64,000 nt of DNA from Pseudomonas sp. (GTDB lineage Bacteria; Pseudomonadota; Gammaproteobacteria; Pseudomonadales; Pseudomonadaceae), in contig NZ_PEKX01000009.1 of NCBI RefSeq assembly GCF_002796985.1, positions 452,547-516,546 of the forward strand. Direction: 5' to 3'. This document shows, piece by piece, positions 52,165 to 60,423 of the stretch (position 1 is the first letter of the stretch; each line of letters begins with the position of its first letter). The notes beneath the pieces were generated by a model. That model had not been told where the DNA came from. It was given only the letters and a program-made list of their open reading frames with translations, and ran no database searches. The translations under genes were made by a program, and so were the position numbers.

Positions 52165-53514
52165 ATGAACCGCCCGATGCACCCCGACCTGCTCAGCGAA
52201 GTCCGCACCTTCCGCCAGCAATACCCGGACATCCGTTACGTCGACCTGATCTGCCTGGACATTCCCGGCCACTTCTACGGCAAGCGCTACCCCGTGGACA
52301 TGCTCGAGAAAGTCGCCGCTGGCAGCCCCCTGAAACTGCCGCAGAACTGCGTGCTGCTGGGCGTGCAGGGCGGCCTTCACCCCATCGGCGACTACTGCTT
52401 CAACGACGGCGACCCGGATGCGCCACGCCGGCTGATCCCCGGTTCGCTCAAGCCGGTGCGCTGGGAGAACCAGCCGCTGGGGCAGATGCTGATCAGCTCC
52501 GACGGCACCGAAGCGCCCATCGAGTTCGAGCCGCGCGAAGTGCTCGCCCGCGTCATGCAGCGCCTGGAATCCAAGGGCATTCGCCCGGTGGTGGCCTTCG
52601 AGCTGGAGTTCTACCTGTTCGACAAGAAGCTCGACGCCGGCCTGCCGCAGTACCCGCGCGACCCGCTGTGCGACGACGAGGATGACCAGCCGAACATGCA
52701 CATCGAGCGCCTCTCGCGCTTCTCCGATGTGCTCCATGAAATCGTCGAAGCCTCCCGCGAGCAGGGCGTGGACGCCAACGTCATCACCGCCGAAATCGGC
52801 CCGGGCCAGTTCGAGATCAACTTCGCCCACTGCGACGACGGCCTGCACGCTGCCGACCAGGCCGCGCTGTTCACCCGCGCCACCCGTGGCGTGGCGCTCA
52901 AGCACGGACACCGCGCCAGTTTCATGAGCAAACCGTACCTGCACGCGCCGGGCAGCGGCATGCACGTCCACGTCAGCCTCTATGACCGCGACGGCAACAA
53001 CCTGCTGGAGCGCGACAACCAACAGGCCCTGCGCCATGCCGTGGCCGGCTGCCTGGAGCTGCTGCCGCACTGCATGCCGATCTTCGCCGCCAACCACAAC
53101 GCCTACCGCCGCTACGGCTCCCGCGTGAACGCGGCGAGCAAGGCCAGTTGGGGCTTCGAGGACCGCGATGCGTGCATCCGCATTCCCGAATCCGATGGCA
53201 GGAACCTGCGTATCGAGCACCGCCTGGCCGGCGCCGATGCCAACCCGTACCTGGTGCTCGCGGCGATCCTCACCGGCATGGAACACGGCCTGGAAGCCCG
53301 CCAGGAACCGATCCCGCCGCTGAACGAAGACCGCTCCAGCGGCATCGACTTCCCCCGCGACATGCTCGGCGCCGTCGCCGAGATGGAAGACCACCCGGTG
53401 GTCAAGGAAGGCCTGGGCAGTGAGTTTGTCTTCGTCTACTGCGAGAACAAGCGCCACGACCACCTGGACTTCATGAACGAAGTCAGCGCGCGGGAGTACC
53501 GCTGGTTCCTCTGA
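52165..53514 (+). CDS. Gamma-glutamylpolyamine synthetase (glutamine synthetase family, PuuA/PauA)
   Basis: 449 residues. GS catalytic fold: FELEFYLFD (ATP/metal Glu), EIGPGQFEINFAH, PYLHAPGSGMHVHVSLYDRDGNN and NHNAYRRYGSRVNAA are in order. N-terminal beta-Grasp domain is short, as in the GSIII-like polyamine enzymes. It ligates glutamate to polyamines with ATP. P. aeruginosa carries several such PauA paralogues (from memory). The preceding gap of 73 bp has no separate terminator. Confidence 0.9.
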   Translation: MNRPMHPDLLSEVRTFRQQYPDIRYVDLICLDIPGHFYGKRYPVDMLEKVAAGSPLKLPQNCVLLGVQGGLHPIGDYCFNDGDPDAPRRLIPGSLKPVRWENQPLGQMLISSDGTEAPIEFEPREVLARVMQRLESKGIRPVVAFELEFYLFDKKLDAGLPQYPRDPLCDDEDDQPNMHIERLSRFSDVLHEIVEASREQGVDANVITAEIGPGQFEINFAHCDDGLHAADQAALFTRATRGVALKHGHRASFMSKPYLHAPGSGMHVHVSLYDRDGNNLLERDNQQALRHAVAGCLELLPHCMPIFAANHNAYRRYGSRVNAASKASWGFEDRDACIRIPESDGRNLRIEHRLAGADANPYLVLAAILTGMEHGLEARQEPIPPLNEDRSSGIDFPRDMLGAVAEMEDHPVVKEGLGSEFVFVYCENKRHDHLDFMNEVSAREYRWFL

Positions 53515-53545
53515 GGGCCCGAGGCCAAGCCGATGTCTGGGTTTT

Positions 53546-53627
53546 GTAGGAGCGAGGGGGACGCCATCGTCATTGCTCGCGAACAGCTCCGCAGCGGGGC
53601 CAGGTTCGCGAGCAAGCTCGCTCCTAC
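53546..53627. repeat. REPIN with one interrupted arm
   Basis: GTAGGAGCGAGGGGGACGCC in the left arm has an insertion like that at 15923, and the right arm GCGAGCAAGCTCGCTCCTAC is intact. Confidence 0.8.
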
Positions 53628-53679
53628 GAAAAGCCGAGGTCCCCGGCGAACGCTAATCCCGACGCCATGCCGGACGGCT

Positions 53680-53781
53680 CCCTCTCCCTCTGGGAGAGCG
53701 TTGGGGTGAGGGCGACTCACGCACGGACTTCACTTGTAGGAGCGGGCCATGCCCGCGATCGCGTCCATGGGACGCTCCTAC
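53680..53781. repeat. CCCTCTCCC-type element and divergent REP-like palindrome
   Basis: CCTCTCCCTCTGGGAGAG (about 53680-53698) followed by a conserved tail, then GTAGGAGCGGGCCATGCCC with inverted GGGACGCTCCTAC (53736-53781), another REP subtype. Together with the REPIN it fills the 360-bp gap before the Pmp3 gene (53515-53874). Confidence 0.75.
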
Positions 53782-53874
53782 AGGTGAGCGTCGTAGCCAG
53801 CCAGATTCTCTGAACCCGCTCCGCTGCCGGGCGGTCCACTCCATGCAAGAGGCAATCTCACAAGGAGCCACCGC

Positions 53875-54033
53875 ATGGACCTCATCCGCATCCTCATCGC
53901 CATCCTTCTGCCGCCGCTGGGCGTGTTCCTCCAGGTCGGTTTCGGCGGCGCGTTCTGGCTCAACATCCTGCTGACGCTGCTTGGCTACATCCCCGGCATC
54001 GTCCACGCCGTGTACATCATCGCCAAACGTTAA
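53875..54033 (+). CDS. Pmp3/YqaE-family small membrane protein
   Basis: 52 residues: two membrane helices (about 3-20 and 27-48). ILPPLGVFLQVGFGGAFWLNILLTLLGYIPGIVHAVYII is the UPF0057/Pmp3 pattern. These peptides respond to salt or membrane stress in many bacteria; the function is not resolved. AAGGAG precedes ATG 53875 by seven bases. Its TAA overlaps the TAA of the convergent chemoreceptor by two bases. Confidence 0.9.
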   Translation: MDLIRILIAILLPPLGVFLQVGFGGAFWLNILLTLLGYIPGIVHAVYIIAKR

Positions 54034-55598
54034 CCCGCTCGGCTCCCCGCCCAGAAATGCTCCGCCAGCATCCGCAGCTCCGCCGCCAGTTCCGCCATGC
54101 GCGCTGCGCTGCGCTGGCAGGTGCCTACCTTCTCTGCGTTGCTGTCGGCCGAGCCTCTTATTGCGTGCAGGCTGCGCTGCACGTCCTCGCTGGCGGCGCC
54201 TTGCTCCTCGATAGCCTCGGCAATCTCCAGGCTCATGCGCTGGATCGCCGAGACCTGTTCACTGATGCGCTCCAGCGTGTCTGCCGCCTGGCCGGCCTGC
54301 GCCAGGCTGGCCACTGCCTGATCGCAGCAGTGCCATAGCGCGCGCACCGAGTCTTCCGCGCCCTGCTGGAGGTTGCCGACCAGCGACTGGATATCCCGCG
54401 CGGAAGTCTCCGTGCGCGAAGCCAGCGCCCGCACCTCATCGGCGACTACCGCAAAACCGCGCCCGCTTTCCCCGGCGCGCGCGGCCTCAATGGCGGCGTT
54501 GAGCGCCAGCAGGTTGGTTTGCCCGGCGACATCGCGGATCACCTCGAGCATCCGCGATATAGCCTCGCTGTGTTCCTTCTGCTGCTCCACCGCGGTGCTC
54601 GCTGCGCGCACGCCGGCTTCCAGCGCGGCGAGTTGCCCGCGCGTGCCGTGCACGTCCTCATGCCCGGATTGGGTGATGCGCTCGCTGCACTGCGCGGCGA
54701 CCGCGCTGTGCTGGGCGTGACGAGCAACCTCCTGAACACTCTGCGCCAGTTGCTGCATGGCGCTGGCGACCTGCTCCGTTTCGCGCTGCTGCAACTGCGA
54801 AGCGGCGCTGCCGCCGGCCATGGCATCGGCCAGCGCGGCAGAGTGTTCGGCGAGTTGCTGCGAGGCGTCTGCCATGCGCCCGACCACGGCGGCGGTCTCC
54901 GCTTCCAGCATGCGGAAGGCGAAATCCAGCTCGCCGAATTCGTCCGCGCGGCCCGAGTAGAGCTGCTGGCTCAGCGGGTTGTCGGCGATCTTCCGCGCCC
55001 GCGCAAGTAGCGCCCCGAGCGGTTGCAGGCGCAGCACCAGCCAAGCGCCGGAAGCGCCCAGCGCCAGCAGGAAGGCCAACGCCGTGAGCTTGGGCAACAG
55101 CAGCGCGAGGAGGGCACCGCCGGCCTGCGCCAGCAGCAAACCGAGCAGCAGTTGCGGCACCAACGGCAGGCGCCGGCGTGCCGGCTTCGCCCCTTCGCGC
55201 ATACGCGCATACAGGCGCTCCGCCGCGTCGATCTGCTCCGCGCCGGGACGGGTGCGTACCGACTGATACTCCGCCACCTTGCCGCCATGGCAGATCGGCG
55301 TGACGAAGGCGCTGACCCAGTAGTGGTCACCGTTCTTGCAGCGGTTCTTCACCAGGCCCATCCAGCTGCGCCCGGCCTGCAGGGTCTGCCAGAGATGGGC
55401 GAAGGCGGCGGGCGGCATGTCCGGATGGCGTACGCGGTTGTGGTTGAAGCCCACCAGTTCTTCGGCCTCGAAGCCGCTGATCCTGAGGAAGTCCGGGTTC
55501 ACATGGGTGACCGCGCCCTTGAGGTTCGTGGTGGAGAGGATGTTGGCGTTGAGTGGCACATCCACCTGGCGCCCGGTGATCGGCAGGTTCTGCTTCAT
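54030..55598 (-). CDS. Aer-like PAS methyl-accepting chemotaxis protein
   Basis: 522 residues. N-terminal PAS domain (about 15-125; FLRISGFEAEELVGFNHNRVRHPDMPPAAFAHLW), then a membrane hairpin (about 148-188), and an MCP signalling domain with GQTNLLALNAAIEAARAGESGRGFAVVADEVRALASRT. This is the Aer architecture, which senses redox through PAS-bound FAD. The ATG overlaps the TGA of the upstream globin gene by four bases, so the two proteins are translated together. Whether this PAS holds FAD or heme cannot be read here. Confidence 0.9.
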   Translation of the reverse strand: MKQNLPITGRQVDVPLNANILSTTNLKGAVTHVNPDFLRISGFEAEELVGFNHNRVRHPDMPPAAFAHLWQTLQAGRSWMGLVKNRCKNGDHYWVSAFVTPICHGGKVAEYQSVRTRPGAEQIDAAERLYARMREGAKPARRRLPLVPQLLLGLLLAQAGGALLALLLPKLTALAFLLALGASGAWLVLRLQPLGALLARARKIADNPLSQQLYSGRADEFGELDFAFRMLEAETAAVVGRMADASQQLAEHSAALADAMAGGSAASQLQQRETEQVASAMQQLAQSVQEVARHAQHSAVAAQCSERITQSGHEDVHGTRGQLAALEAGVRAASTAVEQQKEHSEAISRMLEVIRDVAGQTNLLALNAAIEAARAGESGRGFAVVADEVRALASRTETSARDIQSLVGNLQQGAEDSVRALWHCCDQAVASLAQAGQAADTLERISEQVSAIQRMSLEIAEAIEEQGAASEDVQRSLHAIRGSADSNAEKVGTCQRSAARMAELAAELRMLAEHFWAGSRAG

Positions 55599-57775
55599 CG
55601 CTGGTGCTCCAGGCGCGTCTGGAAAAGTTGCTCCGGCGCCAGCGGCTTGCTGAACAGGAAGCCCTGGGCGTGACGACAGCCTTCGGCGCGCAGGAAGTCG
55701 AGGTGTTCCTGGCGCTCGACACCCTCGGCCACCACTTCCAGGCCAAGGCTGTGCCCCAGGCCGATAATGGCCCGGCAGATGGCGCTGAGCTCCGGGTCGT
55801 CCGGCACGCGGGTGATGAAGCTGCGGTCGACCTTGAGGATGTGCAGCGGGTAGCGCTTGAGATAGCCCAGCGAGGAATAGCCGGTGCCGAAATCATCCAG
55901 CGCCAGGCGCACGCCCTCGGCGGCCAGCTCGCGCAGGCAGGCGAGGGTTTCCGCGCCGTCCTGCATCAGCAGGCTTTCGGTGATCTCCAACACCAGGCTG
56001 CGTGGCGACAGGCCGCTCTCGGCGAGAATCTGCTGCACCCGCGCGGCGAAGCCCGGCTGCTGCAACTGCCGGCTCGACAGGTTGACCGAGCAGTACAGGT
56101 TGCGATGCCCCTGGCTCTGCCACAGCGCCGTCTGCCGGCAGGCCTGGCGTAGCACCCAGTCGCCGACCGGGACGATCTCGCCGGACTCCTCCAGCGCCGG
56201 AATGAAGTCCAGCGGCGACACCGATTCGCCGTTGTGCTTCCAGCGCAGCAGCACTTCCACCGCCTCCCAGTGCGGCGAGTCGCGGTCCAGGCGGACGATG
56301 GGCTGGTAGTGCAGGCTGAACTCGTCGCGGCGCAAGGCTTGTGCCAGTGCGCTTTCCAGGTCGAGCCGGCGTTGTGCCTCGGCCTGCAACTCCAGGCTGA
56401 AACGCGCGTACTGCGCCTTGCCGGCCTCCTTGGCGCGGTACAGCGCGAGGTCGGCGGCCTGCAGGGTGTCGATGGCCTGGCCGTCGGTCATCAGCCCGGT
56501 GATGCCGATGCTGGCGCTGACCACCAGCGTGCGGCCGTCCACGTGCAGCGGTTGGCGCAGGCAATCGAGCATGCGCTGCGCGACCTGCTCGGCGTCGACC
56601 AGGCTGGCGAGGTCGTCCAGCAGCACGACGAACTCGTCGCCGCCAAAGCGCGCCAGGTGATCGCCAGGCCGCAGGCAGCGCAGCAGGCGCTGGGAAACTT
56701 CCACCAGCACGCGGTCGCCGACGGCGTGACCGAGGCTGTCGTTGATCAGTTTGAAGCGGTCCAGGTCGATGAACAGCAGGCCCGCCTCGCGCGCGCCGGG
56801 GCGGCGCTGACGCATCAGGGCTTGTTGCAGCAGCTCGTCCAGGCGCAGGCGGTTGCCCAGGCCGGTGAGCGGGTCGTGTCGCGCTGCATGGCTGAGTTGG
56901 TGCTCGCTGGCCTTGTGCTGGCTGATGTCGGTCTGCGAGCCGGCCATGCGCCCATCGGTGACCACGCCGCGCGCCAGCACCCAGAGGTAATTGCCGTCGC
57001 GCTGGCGGATACGGTACTCGTGGCTGAGCAGCGCGCTGCTGCCGCGCAGGTGCGCGTCGATGGCCTTGCGCAGGCCGGGCAGGTCGTCCGGGTGCACGCG
57101 GGCGAACCAACTGGTGCTGCCTTCGCCGAGGTTGTCGCGGCTCAGGCCGAGCATGCGCGCCCAGCGTTCGGAGACGTAGAGGCGATCGTTACCCAGGTCC
57201 CAGTCCCAGATACCGTCGTTGGCACCACGCAGGGCGCGGGCATAGCGGGCTTCGCTGTCCTCCAGCGCCTGGCGTTGGGCGGCGCCGTAGGTGTCGATGG
57301 CCAGCGACATGTCGAAGAACACCCGCTTGAGCAGGCTGGCGTAGGTCTTGGCTTCCGGGGCGTCGCCCATCAGGTCGGCGAGCATCTGGTCCAGGTACAG
57401 GCGGTAGGCGCCCATGTACCACTTCAGCTCGACGCCGACCTGCTGGTGCACCAGCCCGATGCGCAGGCGGTCGCGTACGTAAGCGGCGTCCTGCGGGGCA
57501 TCCCACAGCTGGCGGTAGTATTCGAACTGGCTGCATTTCAACCGCGCCAGCGTCGCCGGCTCGGCGAGGATCGCTCCCAGCGGCGGGTAGTCGCGCAGGT
57601 GATCGTAGAGCTGCTCGATGAAGCGCTGGTGGCAGCGCTCCAGTTCGGCGGCGCGGCCGTGGAGATGGCAGCCATCCTCCTCGCGCCACTGCAGGTAACT
57701 CAGGCGCTGATCGACTTCCATCGTCGACAGGCCGATGCGCTCGAGCACGCTCTCGAGCTTCGGTCCCAGGCCCAT
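55595..57775 (-). CDS. Globin-coupled PAS-GGDEF-EAL cyclic-di-GMP enzyme
   Basis: 726 residues. Globin-coupled sensor domain (about 1-165) with proximal His H110 in RIGLVHQQVGVE and the following KWYMGAYRLYLDQML, then PAS (about 171-290), GGDEF (about 300-460; RFGGDEFVVLL intact) and EAL (about 475-720; EVLLRW and DDFGTGYSSLGYLKRY present). It resembles heme-oxygen sensing DosC-type proteins with an added phosphodiesterase. It starts at ATG 57775 behind AAGGAG and overlaps the Aer-like gene at its 3' end. Confidence 0.9.
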   Translation of the reverse strand: MGLGPKLESVLERIGLSTMEVDQRLSYLQWREEDGCHLHGRAAELERCHQRFIEQLYDHLRDYPPLGAILAEPATLARLKCSQFEYYRQLWDAPQDAAYVRDRLRIGLVHQQVGVELKWYMGAYRLYLDQMLADLMGDAPEAKTYASLLKRVFFDMSLAIDTYGAAQRQALEDSEARYARALRGANDGIWDWDLGNDRLYVSERWARMLGLSRDNLGEGSTSWFARVHPDDLPGLRKAIDAHLRGSSALLSHEYRIRQRDGNYLWVLARGVVTDGRMAGSQTDISQHKASEHQLSHAARHDPLTGLGNRLRLDELLQQALMRQRRPGAREAGLLFIDLDRFKLINDSLGHAVGDRVLVEVSQRLLRCLRPGDHLARFGGDEFVVLLDDLASLVDAEQVAQRMLDCLRQPLHVDGRTLVVSASIGITGLMTDGQAIDTLQAADLALYRAKEAGKAQYARFSLELQAEAQRRLDLESALAQALRRDEFSLHYQPIVRLDRDSPHWEAVEVLLRWKHNGESVSPLDFIPALEESGEIVPVGDWVLRQACRQTALWQSQGHRNLYCSVNLSSRQLQQPGFAARVQQILAESGLSPRSLVLEITESLLMQDGAETLACLRELAAEGVRLALDDFGTGYSSLGYLKRYPLHILKVDRSFITRVPDDPELSAICRAIIGLGHSLGLEVVAEGVERQEHLDFLRAEGCRHAQGFLFSKPLAPEQLFQTRLEHQR

Positions 57776-57814
57776 GTTCGGCTCCTTGCGGGTCTGCTGT
57801 TTTTGTCGGGCATG

Positions 57815-57870
57815 AAAAAAGCGCCGGCTCGTCGGCCAGTCGAAATCGACGGCGACAAACTCGGCGCTTT
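57815..57870 (-). terminator. Hairpin with T run upstream of globin-GGDEF-EAL gene
   Basis: AAAGCGCCG (57818-57826) and CGGCGCTTT (57862-57870) enclose GTCGA..TCGAC (inner hairpin). Minus-strand transcript ends this stem with six U residues. It lies about 40 bases before the ATG at 57775, so it may end the upstream small-gene transcript or act as an attenuator. Confidence 0.6.
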
Positions 57871-57939
57871 GTCTTGCAGGCCCACAAGTCCTGCCCGGCA
57901 AAGCCAGCCTCCGCAACGCGGAACGCGGCTGGAAGTCTT

Positions 57940-58278
57940 TTACACCAGGGAGCGCGGGCCCGACAACTCCTGCAACGCGCCACTCAGCCGCTGGCGTAAC
58001 TCGCCCAGTTCGCGGGAGCGGAAGGCATGGCGGGTTCGTTCCAGCACGCCGATGGTGTCGGCCAGCAGTGCCAGCAAACGCGCTGAGTCGCTCAAAGGCG
58101 CGTCCTTGAACCATCGGCACAGCGGCGCCTGCTCGCAACTGCAGGGTCCTTCCATCACCGCGCAGGGCAGCTCATAGGCCGCCAGCAGCGCGCGAACCTG
58201 GCGCGCTAACGCCGGGTCCTGGGAAGTGACCAGCAACTGGACTGGATACCGGTGGAGAGTCATGAGGGGCTCACTCAT
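57940..58278 (-). CDS. Small cysteine-containing protein upstream of globin-GGDEF-EAL, function unknown
   Basis: 112 residues from ATG 58278 (an alternative ATG is 58263). The middle has a cysteine cluster, CAVMEGPCSCEQAPLCRW, then a charged helical tail. No family recognised. Its position upstream of the globin gene, before a terminator-like hairpin, suggests a role in the same pathway, but this is inference. A weak ribosome site makes the start uncertain. Confidence 0.55.
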   Translation of the reverse strand: MSEPLMTLHRYPVQLLVTSQDPALARQVRALLAAYELPCAVMEGPCSCEQAPLCRWFKDAPLSDSARLLALLADTIGVLERTRHAFRSRELGELRQRLSGALQELSGPRSLV

Positions 58279-58424
58279 ATCAGGGATATGCCAATCTAAT
58301 GGCTAGTGGCTATCTGATATTGACCCCTGTCATCTCCGCGCGGCGCCCACGTCAGATGGTCGACGGTTGGTGTGAAGTGGCTCTCATTGCGGTGCCGGTA
58401 AATTGCCAGGAACGCGCGGTAAAC

Positions 58425-58500
58425 GTAGGGCGCATAACCTGGAACAGGTTATCCGCCATACCCTTGGCGGCGGATAACGCTGGCGCGTTATGCGCCCTAC
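58425..58500. repeat. GTAGGGCG/GGATAAC repeat (second family)
   Basis: GTAGGGCGCATAACCTGG to GCGCGTTATGCGCCCTAC, the fullest copy of this family, with two GGATAAC/GTTATCC units inside. A CCCTCTCCC-type element (58562-58600) and a partial REP-like sequence (about 58611-58635) follow. They fill the 431-bp gap 58279-58709. Confidence 0.85.
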
Positions 58501-58561
58501 AGGCTGGGAGAGCAGGCAAATCGTGCCAGCTGACGCCGGGATTTCATCCTGCTCCGACCGG

Positions 58562-58600
58562 TCCCCTCTCCCGCTTGCGGGAGAGGGCTAGGGTGAGGGG
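58562..58600. repeat. CCCTCTCCC-type palindromic repeat
   Basis: CCCCTCTCCC-GCTTGC-GGGAGAGGG followed by CTAGGGTGAGGGG. Same family as at 10398. Confidence 0.8.
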
Positions 58601-58709
58601 CCTTTGATCCTGTAGCAGCGGACCTTGTCCGCGAAGCTCATTGGGTTGGGGCGTGAAGCGATGGGTATCGCTTCGCTCCACGCCATCCTACGAGGTGCAT
58701 TCCTCTGGA

Positions 58710-59195
58710 TCAGTGCAGCGAGCGCACCTGGTTTTCCATGATGCGCACCGCATCAGTCCAACGCACCCAGACCTTGCCCTGCCAATCCATCACGCTAGTC
58801 GGCTGGCCTTCGATCTGCTCCATACGCCGGCGCGGCAGGTGCGGGTTGTTCTGCTGCGCATCGCGCAGGGCCGGCAACACCTCAGTGCTGATCCATTGCC
58901 GCAGGCTGCGATTCTCCGGATGGTAGAAGTGCACCAGCAGCAGCGCGTAGAGGCCGCTTTCACTGACCAGGTAGAGCTTATCTTCGCAGCCTGCGAGGCG
59001 CTCATGACGAAGCTGATCCGGATCGAGCTTGCTGGTCACCCGCTCGCCGAGATGACTGTTGGTCAGCTTGGCCAGATCACGCAGGACGAACCACGCCTGG
59101 CGCTCGATGAGCAGCCCGCGCAGACGACGGTTGTAGCGTTGGAACACCGTGGGAATCAGGCCTTCGTCGGCCGATAGCGAATCGGAAAACTTCAT
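58710..59195 (-). CDS. BRO-N domain protein
   Basis: 161 residues. FVLRDLAKLTNSHLGERVTSKLDPDQ and LYLVSESGLYALLLVHFYHPENRSLRQWISTEVLPAL are the BRO-N (phage antirepressor-type) core. Such domains occur in prophages and also in chromosomal Pseudomonas genes. No integrase or other phage gene lies nearby. Start ATG 59195 has GGAGA seven bases upstream. It might regulate the adjacent toxin-antitoxin genes, but there is no direct evidence. Confidence 0.85.
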   Translation of the reverse strand: MKFSDSLSADEGLIPTVFQRYNRRLRGLLIERQAWFVLRDLAKLTNSHLGERVTSKLDPDQLRHERLAGCEDKLYLVSESGLYALLLVHFYHPENRSLRQWISTEVLPALRDAQQNNPHLPRRRMEQIEGQPTSVMDWQGKVWVRWTDAVRIMENQVRSLH

Positions 59196-59666
59196 GCTGT
59201 CTCTCCATGTACGTCCAGAAGCCGCCGCCCGAACAACCACAGAGGGAGGCGGACCGTGCAAGGGTGGAATACCGAGACACACGAGAAGCTCGGCCGAGCC
59301 GAAGCCCGCCTTACACGGTCCGCCATGGACTGCCGGAAGACGTCGACCTCTTACAGCCTGCGTCTGCCGCCATGGCGTGTGTATGCAACTCGTATGTCTT
59401 CAGGATTCCACTCCTGGCCACGGCGAACCGTGGCAGACGAAACGCTACTCAGAGCCCTTGTAGGACAGCAACGCAGTTGCGGCGTAGGGCGATTCTTGAT
59501 TTTCCGGCCTTTGCTCGAATGCACCATTTGCCATGGCGAAATACGCAGCCTGGGGCGGCGCAAGGACCAACGGATGCTCCACCGGTCCGATTCGATCTTG
59601 AGGCTGCAGGTTTGAATTCCTATAGTGAGGCTACGCCATTGGCGTAGTTCGCCTGGCAGGGATGTC
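59196..59666. other. 471-bp gap with structured inverted repeats
   Basis: GGCGGACCGTG (59248-59258) and CACGGTCCGCC (59314-59324) are perfect 11-bp arms enclosing a GCTCGGCCGAGC palindrome (59288-59299). A second hairpin, GCCACGG-CGAA-CCGTGGC, lies at 59417-59434. No convincing gene is seen. It could hold the promoter of the BRO-N gene and a small RNA, but this is open. Confidence 0.5.
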
Positions 59667-59981
59667 ATGATCTTCATCGAGACGACGGTTTTCACCGAAG
59701 ACCTGCATGACCATCTGAGCGACGAGGAGTATCAGCAATTTCAGCAGCATCTCGCGGCGAATCCGGAGGCGGGTGACGTCATTGTGGGAACGGGCGGGCT
59801 ACGCAAGGTGCGGTGGACCTGCGGAGGAAAGGGTAAGCGTGGAGGTGTGCGGGTGATTTACTACTACCTCTGTCTGGCCAGCCAGATTCGCCTGCTGCTG
59901 ATCTACCGCAAGGGTGCCAAGGACAATCTTACGGAGCTGGAGAAAGGCTTGCTTCGCAAACTGAACCAAGGGTGGCAATGA
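59667..59981 (+). CDS. RelE/HigB-type toxin
   Basis: 104 residues from ATG 59667. HLSDEEYQQFQQHLAANPEAGDVIVGTGGLRKVRWTCGGKGKRGGVRVIYYYL and LIYRKGAKDNLTELEKGLL are typical of RelE-like mRNA interferases (the HigB/DUF1044 group). Toxin precedes antitoxin, as in HigBA. An upstream in-frame GTG would only add basic residues. Its TGA overlaps the next start by four bases (ATGA). Confidence 0.9.
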   Translation: MIFIETTVFTEDLHDHLSDEEYQQFQQHLAANPEAGDVIVGTGGLRKVRWTCGGKGKRGGVRVIYYYLCLASQIRLLLIYRKGAKDNLTELEKGLLRKLNQGWQ

Positions 59982-60271
59982 TGGAAAAGCGTCTCTTCGA
60001 CCGGCTCGTCGAAAGCATGGAGCAAATGAACGAGATCGAGAGTGGTGCCCGCGAGCCCTCTCGGGTTTTCCACGTCGATGCATTTCAGGTGCGTAGCATC
60101 CGCAAGGCGACGGGCCTTTCCCAGGTAGCGTTCGCCCGGACAATCGACGTGGCGGTGGGCACATTGCGCAATTGGGAGCAGGGGCGCCGGGAGCCGGACG
60201 GTCCTGCAAGGGCGCTCCTGCGCGCGATCCATAATGATCCGGAGCATGTGCTCGCAGCGTTGCGCGAATAG
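59978..60271 (+). CDS. HTH antitoxin (NadS/HigA type)
   Basis: 97 residues from ATG 59978. Helix-turn-helix VRSIRKATGLSQVAFARTIDVAVGTLRNWEQGRREPDGPARALL in the C-terminal half. It should neutralise the RelE-like toxin and repress its own promoter. A second in-frame ATG (59981) is possible. A bidirectional terminator follows 20 bases after the stop. Confidence 0.9.
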   Translation: MMEKRLFDRLVESMEQMNEIESGAREPSRVFHVDAFQVRSIRKATGLSQVAFARTIDVAVGTLRNWEQGRREPDGPARALLRAIHNDPEHVLAALRE

Positions 60272-60292
60272 ACACTCGCGACGCCAGAAACG

Positions 60293-60320
60293 AAAAAGCC
60301 GCGCATTTGCGCGGCTTTTT
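60293..60320. terminator. Bidirectional terminator between antitoxin and tRNA
   Basis: AAAAAGCCGCGC-ATTT-GCGCGGCTTTTT is a near-perfect hairpin with T runs on both sides. It can end the antitoxin transcript and the tRNA/rmcA transcript from the other strand. Confidence 0.93.
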
Positions 60321-60330
60321 GCTGAAAGGG

Positions 60331-60407
60331 TGGTGGGCCCACACGGACTTGAACCGTGGACCAAAGGATTATGAGTCCTCTGCTCTAACCAACTGAGCTA
60401 TAGGCCC
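60331..60407 (-). tRNA. tRNA with CAU anticodon, most likely tRNA-Ile2 (lysidine type)
   Basis: 77 nt including an encoded CCA. Acceptor stem GGGCCTA/TGGGCCC, D-arm GCTC-AGTTGGTTA-GAGC, anticodon stem GAGGA/TCCTT with loop CTCATAA, T-arm CACGG-TTCAAGT-CCGTG. The first acceptor-stem pairs 4-69 and 5-68 are C-G, as in the TilS substrate tRNA-Ile2, rather than the U-A/A-U of elongator tRNA-Met, so the anticodon C is probably modified to lysidine and it reads AUA. A plain tRNA-Met label would be an easy mistake. Confidence 0.87.
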
Positions 60408-60423
60408 CCAGAAGGCGGGCGGA

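Noticed and set aside
57776..57939. A cyclic-di-GMP riboswitch before the globin-GGDEF-EAL gene
   Set aside because: The leader lacks the conserved GEMM core. Only ordinary hairpins and a T run were seen.
58279..58424. A small ORF starting in the gap before the second-family repeat
   Set aside because: It has no ribosome site and lies partly in repeats.
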